The position numbers were made by a program, and so were the translations under genes. 64,000 bases of DNA, taken from Caloramator australicus RC3 (lineage in GTDB: Bacteria > Bacillota > Clostridia > Clostridiales > Caloramatoraceae). The stretch spans positions 62,001 to 126,000 of the forward strand of contig NZ_CAKP01000082.1 of the NCBI RefSeq assembly GCF_000297115.1, given 5' to 3'. Positions 7,039 through 15,634 of the stretch are shown here, in pieces. The notes beneath the pieces were generated by a model, which saw nothing but the letters and a program-made list of their open reading frames with translations, did no database searches and was not told where the DNA came from. The first letter of the stretch is position 1. Each line of letters starts with the position of its first letter.

Positions 7039-7844
7039 GTCACCATATGATTGAACTTAAAAATGTAAGTTTTAAATATCCTCAAGGAAATGAAGTAATA
7101 AAAGATATAAGCTTTAGAATAACCCATGGCGAGTCAGTGGGACTTATAGGAGCCAATGGTGCAGGTAAATCCACCCTTTTAATGCTTTTATCGGGCCTAT
7201 TAATCCCTACCAATGGCGATATAATAATTGGAGAGACAAAGCTGACTAAAAAGACTTTAAAATATATAAGACAAAGAATAGGATATTGTTTTCAAAATCC
7301 AGATGATCAGCTCTTTATGAATACAGTTTACGATGATGTAGCCTTTGGCCCTAGAAATTATGGAATAGATGAAATTGAAATTGAAAAAAGAGTAGATAAA
7401 GCCTTAGAAAGGGTAGGTGCCCTACATCTTAAGAATAAGTTTAGCTACAAGTTATCCGGAGGAGAAAAAAGGATGGTTTCAATAGCAACGGTTCTTTCTA
7501 TGGAACCGGATATTTTACTTATGGATGAGCCATCATCCTTTTTAGATCCAGGGGCAAGAAGAAGATTAATAAATATTTTAAATTCATTTGAACATACAAA
7601 AATAATAGCAACCCATGACTTAGACTTAGTATTAGAAACCTGTAAAAGAACAATACTTTTAAAGAATGGGAAAATAGTTTTTGATGGTAATACAAAGGAT
7701 ATTCTGACAGATAAAAAACTTCTTGAAGAATGCGGTCTTGAACTTCCTTTTTGCCTTCAGACTATTGACAAACCCTCATTGATGTTTAGTCTATGCAAGA
7801 GCCCCGTGAATGGATTTCAAAAAGGCATCTCTCATAAGCTTTAG
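7035..7844 (+). CDS. cbiO: ECF transporter ATPase CbiO with C-terminus derived from the repeat
   Basis: This is the energy-coupling ATPase of the transporter: Walker A GANGAGKST, Q-loop FQNPDDQLF (typical of ECF ATPases), signature LSGGEKRMVSIA, Walker B ILLMDEPSSFLD and the switch His in IIATHDLDLVLE. ECF-family sequence ends at about residue 241 (ELPFCLQ). From position 7758 the frame runs into repeat copy 1, which supplies about 28 foreign residues and the stop. The original end was therefore probably at or near the insertion point, and the enzyme is likely still active because every catalytic motif is upstream. It overlaps cbiQ by 4 bases. Confidence 0.9.
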   Translation: MSHHMIELKNVSFKYPQGNEVIKDISFRITHGESVGLIGANGAGKSTLLMLLSGLLIPTNGDIIIGETKLTKKTLKYIRQRIGYCFQNPDDQLFMNTVYDDVAFGPRNYGIDEIEIEKRVDKALERVGALHLKNKFSYKLSGGEKRMVSIATVLSMEPDILLMDEPSSFLDPGARRRLINILNSFEHTKIIATHDLDLVLETCKRTILLKNGKIVFDGNTKDILTDKKLLEECGLELPFCLQTIDKPSLMFSLCKSPVNGFQKGISHKL

Positions 7845-8042
7845 CAATTCTTGCTTTTCGACTTTTCAAAAGTCCGTAATTCTGCACACGGACGTGCAGA
7901 GCCGAGTGGCCGACACGGATGTCGGCTCACGAGGGTAGGACTTTTGAAAACAAAGAAAAGCTTAGAATTGCTTAGCGAAATGAGCGAATGCCAGGGAAAT
8001 CCTTCACGGGGCTTACAAAAAAACAACTTTTTCAACAGTCTG
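7758..8042 (-). repeat. 285-bp terminator-associated repeat, copy 1
   Basis: This copy has the same length and sequence plan as the four other copies. It is inverted relative to copies 2, 4 and 5: it starts CAGACTATTGACAAAC and ends with a reverse-complemented CAGACTGTTG end. It lies between cbiO and pgmB, fusing to the cbiO frame on the left and abutting the pgmB terminator hairpin (8043-8065) on the right. A second copy of that hairpin on the left is not present; only the last six bases (TGCCTT) agree, so the left flank has probably been altered. The interior is visibly richer in G and C than surrounding genes. Open frames on both strands are judged non-coding. Confidence 0.9.
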
Positions 8043-8065
8043 AAGGCACTCGATTAGAGTGCCTT
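8043..8065 (-). terminator. pgmB terminator hairpin (abuts repeat copy 1)
   Basis: The stem AAGGCACTC/GAGTGCCTT (8043-8051 with 8057-8065) contains the pgmB stop codon TAA in its loop (8054-8056). The expected T tract on the minus strand is replaced by the end of the repeat element. Confidence 0.65.
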
Positions 8066-8698
8066 AATTATATCTACTGATACATTTTTAAACCCTTCTA
8101 TAACCATATCAGCATCTTTTAAAATTTCCTTTGAACCTACTCCAACAACCTTCATGTTAGCTCTTCTTGCAGCTTCAATTCCTGCTATTGCATCCTCAAA
8201 AACAATACATTCTTCGGGTTTTAAATTGAGCTCTTCTGCTCCCTTTAAAAATACTTCAGGGTCAGGTTTTGCCTTTGTTACTTTATTTCCATCGATTATA
8301 GCATCAAAGTATTGTTTTAAATTAGTATTTTCAAGTATTATCATTGCGTTTTTACTTACAGAACCTAATGCAATTTTATATCCATTCTCCTTAAGTTGAG
8401 ATAAAAACTCCTTAACTCCTGGAAGAATTTCAGATTCATCCATTTTCGATATGTATTGCACATACCAATTATTTTTCTTTTCGGCAAGCTTTAGTTTAGT
8501 TTCTTCATCAAAGGATAAATTTCCTATTTCAAGAAGAATCTCAAGGGATTTCATTCTGCTAACTCCCTTAAGCCTTTCATTGTCCTTTTCAGTAAATTCA
8601 AAGCCTAATTCATTAGCAAGCCTTTTCCAAGCAAGATAGTGGTATTTAGCAGTATCAACTACAACACCATCCAAATCAAATATGCATCCTTTAATCAT
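8054..8698 (-). CDS. pgmB: Beta-phosphoglucomutase (HAD superfamily)
   Basis: This 214-residue HAD-IA enzyme converts beta-glucose 1-phosphate to glucose 6-phosphate. The nucleophile motif is FDLDGVVVDT (residues about 7-16), followed by the family's cap signature KYHYLAWKRLA and LKGVSRMKSLEILL. GSVSKNA gives the motif 2 Ser, KAKPDPEVFLKGAEEL the Lys motif, and VFEDAIAGIEAA the acidic motif. Divergent placement beside a GH65 phosphorylase fits the function, since inverting GH65 enzymes release beta-glucose 1-phosphate. The ribosome site AAGGAGGAC precedes the ATG on the minus strand, and a LacI-type operator lies in its promoter region. Confidence 0.9.
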   Translation of the reverse strand: MIKGCIFDLDGVVVDTAKYHYLAWKRLANELGFEFTEKDNERLKGVSRMKSLEILLEIGNLSFDEETKLKLAEKKNNWYVQYISKMDESEILPGVKEFLSQLKENGYKIALGSVSKNAMIILENTNLKQYFDAIIDGNKVTKAKPDPEVFLKGAEELNLKPEECIVFEDAIAGIEAARRANMKVVGVGSKEILKDADMVIEGFKNVSVDIIKAL

Positions 8699-8734
8699 TT
8701 TTGTCCTCCTTCCTGAAAATCATGTTTAAATTAT

Positions 8735-8752
8735 ACCAAAAACGATTTTGGT
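8735..8752. promoter_or_regulatory. LacI-family operator upstream of pgmB
   Basis: The near-perfect 18-bp palindrome ACCAAAAACGATTTTGGT has a central CG, the form bound by LacI/CcpA-type repressors. It lies 37 bases upstream of the pgmB start, between the divergent pgmB and GH65 genes. The LacI regulator two genes away is the natural candidate. Confidence 0.6.
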
Positions 8753-8834
8753 AATAAATAAAAAAATGAACGAAATAAATAAAAAAATTGTATAAAAATC
8801 TAATATTTTATGATATAAAAAAGAAAATTAAGTA

Positions 8835-8885
8835 TTGAATTTAATTTCTGACTATTTTATAATAAAATTAACAAAAACGTTTACG
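8835..8885 (+). promoter_or_regulatory. GH65 promoter with second LacI-type operator
   Basis: TTGAAT (8835-8840), a 17-base spacer and TATAAT (8858-8863) form a consensus-like promoter. CAAAAACGTTTACG (8872-8885) at the expected transcription start has a central CG and a GTAAACG half on the reverse strand, consistent with a LacI-family or carbon-catabolite operator blocking initiation. The promoter shows that the GH65 start must be downstream, at 8907. Confidence 0.6.
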
Positions 8886-8906
8886 GAAATTTTAGGAGGT
8901 AAAGGG

Positions 8907-11189
8907 ATGCAGTCACTTTGGGAGATTAAGTTAGAAAAATACGATAATAGCCAAAACAGAAAATATGAAACAATTTATACTCTGGCAAATGGCTATAGGG
9001 GATTTAGAGGAGTTCAGGACTTTTCTAAAAAAGGAGAATGCGGAAACTTTATTGCTGGAGTTTTTGATAAGAACGATGCACAGGTTACTGAGATTGTTAA
9101 CTGTCAAAACCCATTGGTATTAAATATATACTTTGATAATGAGCAGTTAGATATAGATAACAGCGAGGTTTTAGAGTTTGAAAGAAATCTTAACATGAAG
9201 GAAGGAATTTTATATTCTAAATATCTTTTAAAGCTTCAAAGTAGACGAATTGTAAAAGTCGAAGTTGAAAAATTCGTCAGCCGAAACAATGTCCACAGAT
9301 GGGCAGCAAAGTATAAAATAACGCCTGTTAATTTTTCATCTAAAATGTTTATCGAAAACATAATAGATGGGACAGTTACAAATAGTTCTTTAGATCCTTT
9401 TCTAAAGACAAAACATTTTGATGTAGAGGATGTATTAGATTTAAAACCAGGAATAGCATTAAAGAGTATTACAATTGATAAAAAAATACGAGTTATAGAA
9501 GCAACTACTTTATTTTCAGAAAATCCATCAGGAAATATATTTATAAGAAGAAAGTTTGGAAGATTTGGAGAAGTTGCAAGGGAAGTTTATGAATCCTTTG
9601 TAAAGGAAGGAAAAGAATACATAGTAGTTAAATACGGTGTAACTTATACATCAAGGGATACAAAGGAAAGTATAATAAGCAAAGCAAAGGATGAACTTTT
9701 TAATTTTATAAGGGAAGGCTACGAATCTGAAAAGGACAAGCATATAGAATATTGGAATAACCTTTGGGACAAAATCGATATAGAAATAAAGGGAGATGAT
9801 GCAGCTCAAAGAGGATTAAGGTTCAATCTTTTCCAATTATCCTCTTCAGCCTACGATGGTGATGATAAAGTTAGCATCGCTGCAAAGGCCCTTCATGGTG
9901 AAGGGTATAAAGGACATGTATTTTGGGATACTGAAATATTTATGCTGCCTTTCTTCATATACACTAATCCTAAGGTTGCAAGGGCGCTACTTATGTATAG
10001 ATATAATACTTTGGATGGTGCAAGAAAAAATGCTGAATTAAATGGTTACAAAGGAGCTCAATTTCCGTGGGAATCTGCCGATGATGGAATTGAGGTTACG
10101 CCAAAGTGGGGATTTGACTATGACGGAAATCCTGTAAGAATATGGACAGGAGATGAAGAGTTTCATATAAACGCTGATATTGCATTTGCTATTTGGGAAT
10201 ATTATAGAGCAACAATGGACAAAGATTTTCTTGATAATTATGGTATAGAAATAATTTTAGATACGGCTAAATTTTGGAACAGTAGACTTGAATATAACAA
10301 AGAAAAAAATAGATATGAAATAAACAAAGTTATAGGACCTGATGAATTCCACGAGCATGTTAATAACAATGTTTATACAAACTATCTTGCAAGATGGAAT
10401 ATGATAAAAGCGCTTCAGCTTGTTGAAATGTTAAAGATAGAAAATCCAGTTTTACTCAACAAACTATGTAATAAATTGGGATTATCAAATGCTGATTTTG
10501 AAGAATGGGAAAAGAAGATAGAGCTTATATACATCCCGATGGCGAAGGATGGAAAGCTTATTGAGCAGTTTGAAGGCTATTTTAACCTTTTGGATATTCC
10601 AATTACAGAATATGACGAAAATGGAATGCCAAAGTGGCCAGACCTTAAGGGGTATAAACTTCACGATACACAACTTATAAAACAACCCGATGTTGTTATG
10701 CTTATGCTTCTTCTTGGTGATGAGTTTGACTTGGAAAGCAAGAAGATAAACTATGAATACTACGAAAAAAGAACAATGCATAAATCCTCATTAAGTCCAT
10801 CTATGTATTCGATAATGGGGCTTGTTGTTGGTGATACCCACAATTCATATAAATACTTTATGAAAACAATATATACTGACCTTGAAGATAATCAAGGAAA
10901 TGCAGCATTAGGGCTTCATGCTGCATCAACAGGAGGCTCATGGCAGAGCGCTGTATTTGGGTTTGGTGGATTGAGCATAGACCATGATGAAATACCAAAC
11001 ATCAATCCATGGACACCAGAAAATTGGGAAGAATTATCGTATAAGATAAATTGGAGAGGATCTATTATCAAAGTCACCGTTAAACAAGATAAAGTAGAGA
11101 TATTCTCAGATATGGATAATGAAGTAAAGGTTTATGGAAATAAGTATAGCATAAAACAAAATCAATTACTTGAAGTTTCAAGAATCTAA
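8907..11189 (+). CDS. Glycoside hydrolase family 65 phosphorylase (kojibiose/maltose/nigerose type)
   Basis: This protein of about 760 residues belongs to the inverting alpha-glucoside phosphorylases, which split an alpha-disaccharide with phosphate into beta-glucose 1-phosphate and glucose. The N-terminal beta-sandwich contains LANGYRGFRG. The (alpha/alpha)6 barrel contains GHVFWDTEIFMLPF and FPWESADDG. The catalytic general acid Glu is in VIGPDEFHEHVNNNVYTNY (about residue 480), and KQPDVVMLMLLLG and the C-terminal ASTGGSW contribute to the phosphate and sugar sites. The start is the ATG at 8907 with AGGAGGT 13 bases upstream; an upstream in-frame start at 8835 would lie inside the promoter. 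Kojibiose phosphorylase is my first guess, but the substrate cannot be fixed by eye. Confidence 0.88.
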   Translation: MQSLWEIKLEKYDNSQNRKYETIYTLANGYRGFRGVQDFSKKGECGNFIAGVFDKNDAQVTEIVNCQNPLVLNIYFDNEQLDIDNSEVLEFERNLNMKEGILYSKYLLKLQSRRIVKVEVEKFVSRNNVHRWAAKYKITPVNFSSKMFIENIIDGTVTNSSLDPFLKTKHFDVEDVLDLKPGIALKSITIDKKIRVIEATTLFSENPSGNIFIRRKFGRFGEVAREVYESFVKEGKEYIVVKYGVTYTSRDTKESIISKAKDELFNFIREGYESEKDKHIEYWNNLWDKIDIEIKGDDAAQRGLRFNLFQLSSSAYDGDDKVSIAAKALHGEGYKGHVFWDTEIFMLPFFIYTNPKVARALLMYRYNTLDGARKNAELNGYKGAQFPWESADDGIEVTPKWGFDYDGNPVRIWTGDEEFHINADIAFAIWEYYRATMDKDFLDNYGIEIILDTAKFWNSRLEYNKEKNRYEINKVIGPDEFHEHVNNNVYTNYLARWNMIKALQLVEMLKIENPVLLNKLCNKLGLSNADFEEWEKKIELIYIPMAKDGKLIEQFEGYFNLLDIPITEYDENGMPKWPDLKGYKLHDTQLIKQPDVVMLMLLLGDEFDLESKKINYEYYEKRTMHKSSLSPSMYSIMGLVVGDTHNSYKYFMKTIYTDLEDNQGNAALGLHAASTGGSWQSAVFGFGGLSIDHDEIPNINPWTPENWEELSYKINWRGSIIKVTVKQDKVEIFSDMDNEVKVYGNKYSIKQNQLLEVSRI

Positions 11190-11222
11190 ACCTAAATGGT
11201 GCTTGCAGAAGGAGGGATATTA

Positions 11223-12239
11223 ATGGAAAAAAATGTAACAATTAAAGATGTTGCTAAAAAAGCCGGTGTTTCTGTAAGCACCGTTTCAAGGGCTTTTAAC
11301 AATTATAGCGATATTAACCCGGAAACCAGAGAATATATTTTAAAAGTTGCAGAAGAATTAGGGTATAGACCAAATCTTATTGCTAAAAGTTTAAGTTCAA
11401 ATAAGAACTTTAGAATTGGGATGCTTGTTGAGGATTATGACCAAACTGGTATGCTAAATCCACTTGTATTTCAAATGCTCATGTCCTTTAAAAATGCTGC
11501 AGATAGGCAGGGCTTTGAAACAGTCCTTTTATCAACAAGCAGCGATATGCAAAAATCTCAAACATTATCTAAATTATATCAAGAGAAACAAATAGATGGT
11601 GCATTTATTATGGGGCTAAAGCTTACCGATGAGTATTATAAGGAATTAAATGAATTTCAGTATCCTTGCGTCCTCTATGATATATATATAAATAATCCAA
11701 ATGTTGGATGTATAGGAGTAGACAACGTAAAAGGTGCCTTTATGGCAGTTGAGCATCTAATTAAATTAGGTCATAAAAGGATTGCGATGATAAATGGACA
11801 TAAGGATGCCTTTGTAAGTTTTGAAAGGCTTGATGGTTACTTTTTAGCATTGAATAGATATAATATTCCGATTGATAAAGAACTTATAGTTTACGCAGAC
11901 TTTTCAGATAGAGGAGGAGAAAGGGCAGCCGAAGAGCTAATTAAAACTCATAAGGACATAACAGCAATTTTTTGCGCAAGTGACCTTATGGCAATAGGGG
12001 CAATGAACGCACTTAACAATTTAGGATATTCTGTTCCGGATGATATTTCTATTGTTGGATTTGATGATTTATATCTTGCACAGCTTACCAATCCAAAGCT
12101 AACAACAATTAGACAAGACACAGCTATAATAGGAGAATCGGCAGCAAATGTCCTAATTAATATGATATCAGGTCAAAGGATTGGAAGAGTAATAATTCAA
12201 CCAGAATTAATAATTAGGGAGTCTACAAAGAATATTTAA
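11223..12239 (+). CDS. LacI-family transcriptional regulator
   Basis: The 338-residue repressor has an N-terminal helix-turn-helix, VTIKDVAKKAGVSVSTVSRAFN, with the hinge-region form GYRPNLIAKSL, and a periplasmic-binding-protein-like sensor domain (GVDNVKGAFMAVEHLI, GHKRIAMINGH, IFCASDLMAIGAMNAL, DISIVGFDDL). I take the ATG at 11223, since AGAAGGAGGG lies just upstream; an earlier GTG at 11196 lacks one. It sits inside the sugar locus, so autoregulation and control of GH65, pgmB and the importer through the central-CG palindromes at 8735 and 8872 is a natural inference. Confidence 0.92.
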   Translation: MEKNVTIKDVAKKAGVSVSTVSRAFNNYSDINPETREYILKVAEELGYRPNLIAKSLSSNKNFRIGMLVEDYDQTGMLNPLVFQMLMSFKNAADRQGFETVLLSTSSDMQKSQTLSKLYQEKQIDGAFIMGLKLTDEYYKELNEFQYPCVLYDIYINNPNVGCIGVDNVKGAFMAVEHLIKLGHKRIAMINGHKDAFVSFERLDGYFLALNRYNIPIDKELIVYADFSDRGGERAAEELIKTHKDITAIFCASDLMAIGAMNALNNLGYSVPDDISIVGFDDLYLAQLTNPKLTTIRQDTAIIGESAANVLINMISGQRIGRVIIQPELIIRESTKNI

Positions 12240-12291
12240 GTTTACTACCCTTAATGGGTAAAAATAAATAAAAATGTAAAGGGGGATCCAC

Positions 12292-13503
12292 ATGAAAAAG
12301 TTAATCGCTCTTTTTACAGCTGCTGTAATGGCGGTTGGACTTTTTGCAGGAAGCACATTTAAACCTGCAAAGGTTAATGCTGCAACAAAAAAGGTTATCA
12401 GGTTAGGAGTATGGGCCTCATCTCCTGCAGAATCTGAGCTTCTCGACAACCAAATAAAAGAATTTGAAAGACTTTATCCAAACATTAAAATTCAAAAATT
12501 AGTTATAACAGGGGATTATAACCAAGTGATGCAAGTAAAAATTGCATCAAGAACAGAACCAGATGTATTCTATCTTGATGTTTATCAAGCACCTGCATAC
12601 ATAGCAAAGAAGGTAATAGCCCCACTTGATAGTTATCTTGACAAGAACGACGTAAAGGATTTTGAACCGTCGCTATTAAAGGGTTTTACAAGTGGTGGAA
12701 AGATTTATGGTCTACCAAAGGATTACAATACATTAGTATTGTTCTACAATAAGGATATGTTTAAAGAAGCAGGGATTACAAAGGCTCCAACAACTTGGAA
12801 GGAACTTGAAGAAGCTGCAAAGAAGCTTACAAAGAATGGTGTAAAGGGGTTATCATTATCAATAGATGCTGCAAGATTTATTCCATTTATGTTCCAATCA
12901 GGTGCTAAGATAAATGATGGAGACAAGCCAGTATTTAATACACCACAAGCTGCCAAGGGATTAGATTTCTATGTTTCATTGTTAAAGAAGGGCTATGCAG
13001 CAACTCCAAAGGAACTTGGTGTTGGCTGGAATGGAGATGCCCTTGCACAAAAGAAGGTAGCAATGGTTATAGAAGGTGGATGGATGATTCCATTCATGAA
13101 GGATGCAGCACCAAATGTTAACTATGGAATTGCAAGATTACCAAAGGGAGATAAGGAAGGAGATTTGGTATTTACAGTTGCTTATGCGATGAGCGCAAGA
13201 ACAAAGAATAAGGTAGAAGCTGCTGAAGTTATTAAGTTCTTAACAGGAAGACAGGCACTCTCAATGACTGCTGAAAGCGGTCTTGCTATTCCGTCAAGAA
13301 TTTCAATGGGTGGTGTTTATACTGCTAAATACCCAGAAAGAAAGCCACTTGTTGACATGGTAAAATACTCACAAGTATATCAATTTGGTATAAAGAGCTC
13401 AAAGATTCTTGATGCTCTAAATAAGGCTTGTGAAAAGTTATACTATAAGAAGGTTAAGGATGCAAAGACTGCATTAGATCAGGCTATTAAGGAAGTAAAA
13501 TAA
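12292..13503 (+). CDS. ABC sugar-binding protein (family 1), no lipobox
   Basis: This 403-residue extracellular solute-binding protein is related to maltose and oligosaccharide binders: ITGDYNQVMQVKIASRTEPDVFYLD and YGLPKDYNTLVLFYNKDMFKEAG are hallmark regions. The N-terminus MKKLIALFTAAVMAVGLFAG looks like a signal peptide ending near KVNA-AT, but no cysteine is present, so a normal lipoprotein anchor is absent. That is unusual for a Gram-positive ABC importer. The two permease genes follow. A strong hairpin behind the gene (13508-13529) may protect its mRNA and allow higher expression than the permeases. The GGGGG ribosome site precedes the ATG. Confidence 0.92.
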   Translation: MKKLIALFTAAVMAVGLFAGSTFKPAKVNAATKKVIRLGVWASSPAESELLDNQIKEFERLYPNIKIQKLVITGDYNQVMQVKIASRTEPDVFYLDVYQAPAYIAKKVIAPLDSYLDKNDVKDFEPSLLKGFTSGGKIYGLPKDYNTLVLFYNKDMFKEAGITKAPTTWKELEEAAKKLTKNGVKGLSLSIDAARFIPFMFQSGAKINDGDKPVFNTPQAAKGLDFYVSLLKKGYAATPKELGVGWNGDALAQKKVAMVIEGGWMIPFMKDAAPNVNYGIARLPKGDKEGDLVFTVAYAMSARTKNKVEAAEVIKFLTGRQALSMTAESGLAIPSRISMGGVYTAKYPERKPLVDMVKYSQVYQFGIKSSKILDALNKACEKLYYKKVKDAKTALDQAIKEVK

Positions 13504-13507
13504 TACA

Positions 13508-13535
13508 GGGAAGCGGTTTTCCGCTTCCCATTTTT
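13508..13535 (+). terminator. Hairpin between binding-protein and permease genes
   Basis: A stem GGGAAGCGG with CCGCTTCCC (13508-13516, 13521-13529) is followed by ATTTTT. It could be a partial terminator or an mRNA-stabilising hairpin that raises the binding protein over the membrane subunits; 13551 continues with its own ribosome site. Confidence 0.65.
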
Positions 13536-13550
13536 AAAGGAGGTCTTTAA

Positions 13551-14498
13551 ATGAGCCTAGAGGTTAAAACAAATGTAGCACCTTCTAAAACAAAAGTTAT
13601 GACAATGAAAAGATTAAAAAGAAGGGAAAAAATAGAAGGATGGCTGTTTGTATTGCCATTCGTCATATCGGCGGCTGTGTTTTTTATTGGACCGCTTTTA
13701 GTTGCTTTTATGCTCAGCTTTAAAGAGTATTCTTATCTTGATATGGTCAGCATGTTTGAGGCGCCATGGGTGGGTTTATCGAATTATATAAATGCATTTC
13801 AAGATTCAACCTTTCTAAGGGCCCTTTTAAACACTAGTTTGTATTCGTTAGGTGTTGTTCCAATACAGCTTTTTATTGCCCTTGTTTTAGCACTCATAGT
13901 GGATTTAAACATAAAGGGTAAAACTTTTTTTAGAGTAGCCTATTATATTCCAACTGTTACCTCTACCGTTGCGGTTTCGGTTATGTTCTTATTCATATTT
14001 AAAACAGACGGAATATTGAATAAAATTTTGAGTTTTTTCAATTTGCCACCATATAATTGGTTTGGTGACACAAGGCTTGCACTTCCAACTATTATGATGA
14101 TGGCAATTTGGTCTTCAGTTGGTCTTTATATGGTTATCTTCCTTGCAGGCCTTCAGGATATTCCTATGTCTTTATATGAAGCGGCAAGGATAGATGGTGC
14201 AAGTAAAATACAAGAAGTTTTATATATTACAGTTCCTCTTTTAAAGCCTACTATATTTTTTAATTTAGTCGTATCCCTTATAGGAACGTTCCAGGTATTT
14301 GATCAAGCTTTTGTTGTATCCAATGGAACAGGAGGACCTCTTGATTCAACTATGACGGTAGTGCTTTATTTATACAAAACGGGTTTTAGAGATTTTCAGA
14401 TGGGATATGCAAGTGCAATAGCATTTATATTATTTGCAATAATTTTTATTTTAACTCTTATACAAAGAAAGTTCTTCGGCGAGGAAACTGAGTTTTAG
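13551..14498 (+). CDS. ABC sugar transporter permease, MalF-like
   Basis: This 315-residue inner-membrane component has about six hydrophobic helices, beginning with WLFVLPFVISAAVFFIGPLL. The EAA loop EAARIDGASKIQEVLYITVPLLKP (about residues 207-230) contacts the ATPase. An N-terminal 35-residue cytoplasmic tail is rich in Lys and Thr. It works with the following MalG-like permease and the upstream binding protein. No ATPase gene is adjacent, so a shared MsmX-type ATPase encoded elsewhere is inferred. Confidence 0.92.
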   Translation: MSLEVKTNVAPSKTKVMTMKRLKRREKIEGWLFVLPFVISAAVFFIGPLLVAFMLSFKEYSYLDMVSMFEAPWVGLSNYINAFQDSTFLRALLNTSLYSLGVVPIQLFIALVLALIVDLNIKGKTFFRVAYYIPTVTSTVAVSVMFLFIFKTDGILNKILSFFNLPPYNWFGDTRLALPTIMMMAIWSSVGLYMVIFLAGLQDIPMSLYEAARIDGASKIQEVLYITVPLLKPTIFFNLVVSLIGTFQVFDQAFVVSNGTGGPLDSTMTVVLYLYKTGFRDFQMGYASAIAFILFAIIFILTLIQRKFFGEETEF

Positions 14499-14508
14499 GG
14501 GTGATTTG

Positions 14509-15330
14509 ATGCAAAAGGGTTTTAAATTGTCCAAGGTATTGTTCTACTTAATTCTTGTAGGGTATGCAGTGATCTGTCTTGGCCCATTTTTATGGAGTTT
14601 TATAACCTCCTTTAAACCTACCAGCGAAATCAATAATTTTAACATAGATTTCAAAACGCTTTCAGCGAAAAATTATATTTTTTTATGGAAGGAATTTCCC
14701 TTTGCAAGATGGGTATTTAATAGTATATACGTTGCTCTTTTAGTTACTCTTGGGAATATACTATTTAACTCAATGGCGGGTTATGCCCTTGCAAGAATCA
14801 ATTTCCCGGGAAAGAAGGCTTTGTTTTTAGCAATCCTTGGTATGATGATGGTTCCAGGGCAGGTTGTTATGGTTCCAACATTTATCCTTTTATCCAAACT
14901 TGGGTGGGTTAATACTTATAAAGGGCTTACAATACCCTTTTTAACAAGCTTATTTGGAATATTTTTAATGAGGCAGTTTTTTACAACAATACCTAAAGCC
15001 ATCGAGGAATCTGCTATGATAGATGGACTTAGTCGATTTGGAATATTCTTTAGAATAGTTTTACCTCTTGCAAGACCAGCACTTTCTACACAATTTATTT
15101 TAATGTTTACAGGGAATTGGAATAGCTTTCTTTGGCCAAGCCTTTTGGCTCAATCTGAAGAAATGTATACACTCCCAGTTGGGCTTAACTCCTTCTATGG
15201 ACAATATTATCAATTCTGGGATCAGGTATTAGCAGGTGTTATGATTTTATCAATTCCATCGATATTGATATTCTTAATTTTCCAAAAGAATTTTATAAAG
15301 GGTATTGCAACTACAGGATTAAAGGAATGA
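14509..15330 (+). CDS. ABC sugar transporter permease, MalG-like
   Basis: The second membrane subunit (about 273 residues) has helices starting with VLFYLILVGYAVICLGPFLWSF, the MalG-type GYALARINFPGKKALFL and GMMMVPGQVVMVPTF, and an EAA loop EESAMIDGLSRFGIFFRIVLPLARP. The ATG at 14509 is preferred over the TTG at 14506 because AGGGGTGA lies at a better distance. Its stop codon TGA (15328-15330) begins the hairpin that is duplicated around repeat copy 2, so the operon's original terminator overlapped the end of this gene. Confidence 0.92.
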   Translation: MQKGFKLSKVLFYLILVGYAVICLGPFLWSFITSFKPTSEINNFNIDFKTLSAKNYIFLWKEFPFARWVFNSIYVALLVTLGNILFNSMAGYALARINFPGKKALFLAILGMMMVPGQVVMVPTFILLSKLGWVNTYKGLTIPFLTSLFGIFLMRQFFTTIPKAIEESAMIDGLSRFGIFFRIVLPLARPALSTQFILMFTGNWNSFLWPSLLAQSEEMYTLPVGLNSFYGQYYQFWDQVLAGVMILSIPSILIFLIFQKNFIKGIATTGLKE

Positions 15331-15349
15331 GGCTGATCGATCAGCCTTT
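15328..15349. repeat. Left terminator hairpin copy flanking repeat copy 2
   Basis: The 22 bases, starting with the permease stop TGA and containing the palindrome GGCTGATCGATCAGCC, recur at 15635-15656 with a single mismatch in the loop. The T tract here is interrupted after three T by the repeat element. Confidence 0.8.
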
Positions 15350-15634
15350 CAGACTGTTGAAAAAGTTGTTTTTTGATAAGCCCCGTGAAGGATTTCCCCG
15401 GCATTCGCTCATTTCGCTAAGCAATTCTAAGCTTTTCTTTGTTTTCAAAAGTCCTACCCTCGTGAGCCGACATCCGTGTCGGCCACTCGGCTCTGCACGT
15501 CCGTGTGCAGAATTACGGACTTTTGAAAAGTCGAAAAGCAAGAATTGCTAGAGCTCATGAGAGATGCCTTTTTGAAATCCATTCACGGGGCTCTTGCAAA
15601 GTCCAAACACCGATGAGAGTTTGTCTACAGTCTG
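15350..15634 (+). repeat. 285-bp terminator-associated repeat, copy 2
   Basis: This full-length copy begins CAGACTGTTGAAAAAG and ends GTTTGTCTACAGTCTG, so the ends are short inverted repeats. The interior forms a long imperfect stem between a 5' arm starting at GCCCCGTGAA and a 3' arm ending at TTCACGGGGC, capped by two short hairpins (cores CCGACATCCGTGTCGG and CTGCACGTCCGTGTGCAG). It is flanked by a 22-base duplication that carries the permease stop codon and a terminator stem, which is the clearest evidence for insertion with target duplication in this window. No transposase is encoded. Confidence 0.93.

Noticed and set aside
7758-8042. Group IIC intron (these also insert behind terminators)
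   Set aside because: The repeat is only 285 bp, has inverted ends, occurs in both orientations and shows flanking duplications, with no recognisable domain V or reverse transcriptase.
7841-8057. Open frames of about 60-70 codons on both strands of each repeat copy, similar between copies
   Set aside because: Similarity follows from the DNA repeat itself. Frames exist on both strands, differ in their ends between copies, have no ribosome sites, and the stem-loop design explains the conservation better.
8835-8906. Longer GH65 start
   Set aside because: The extra 24 residues would be encoded by the promoter and operator region and have no ribosome site.
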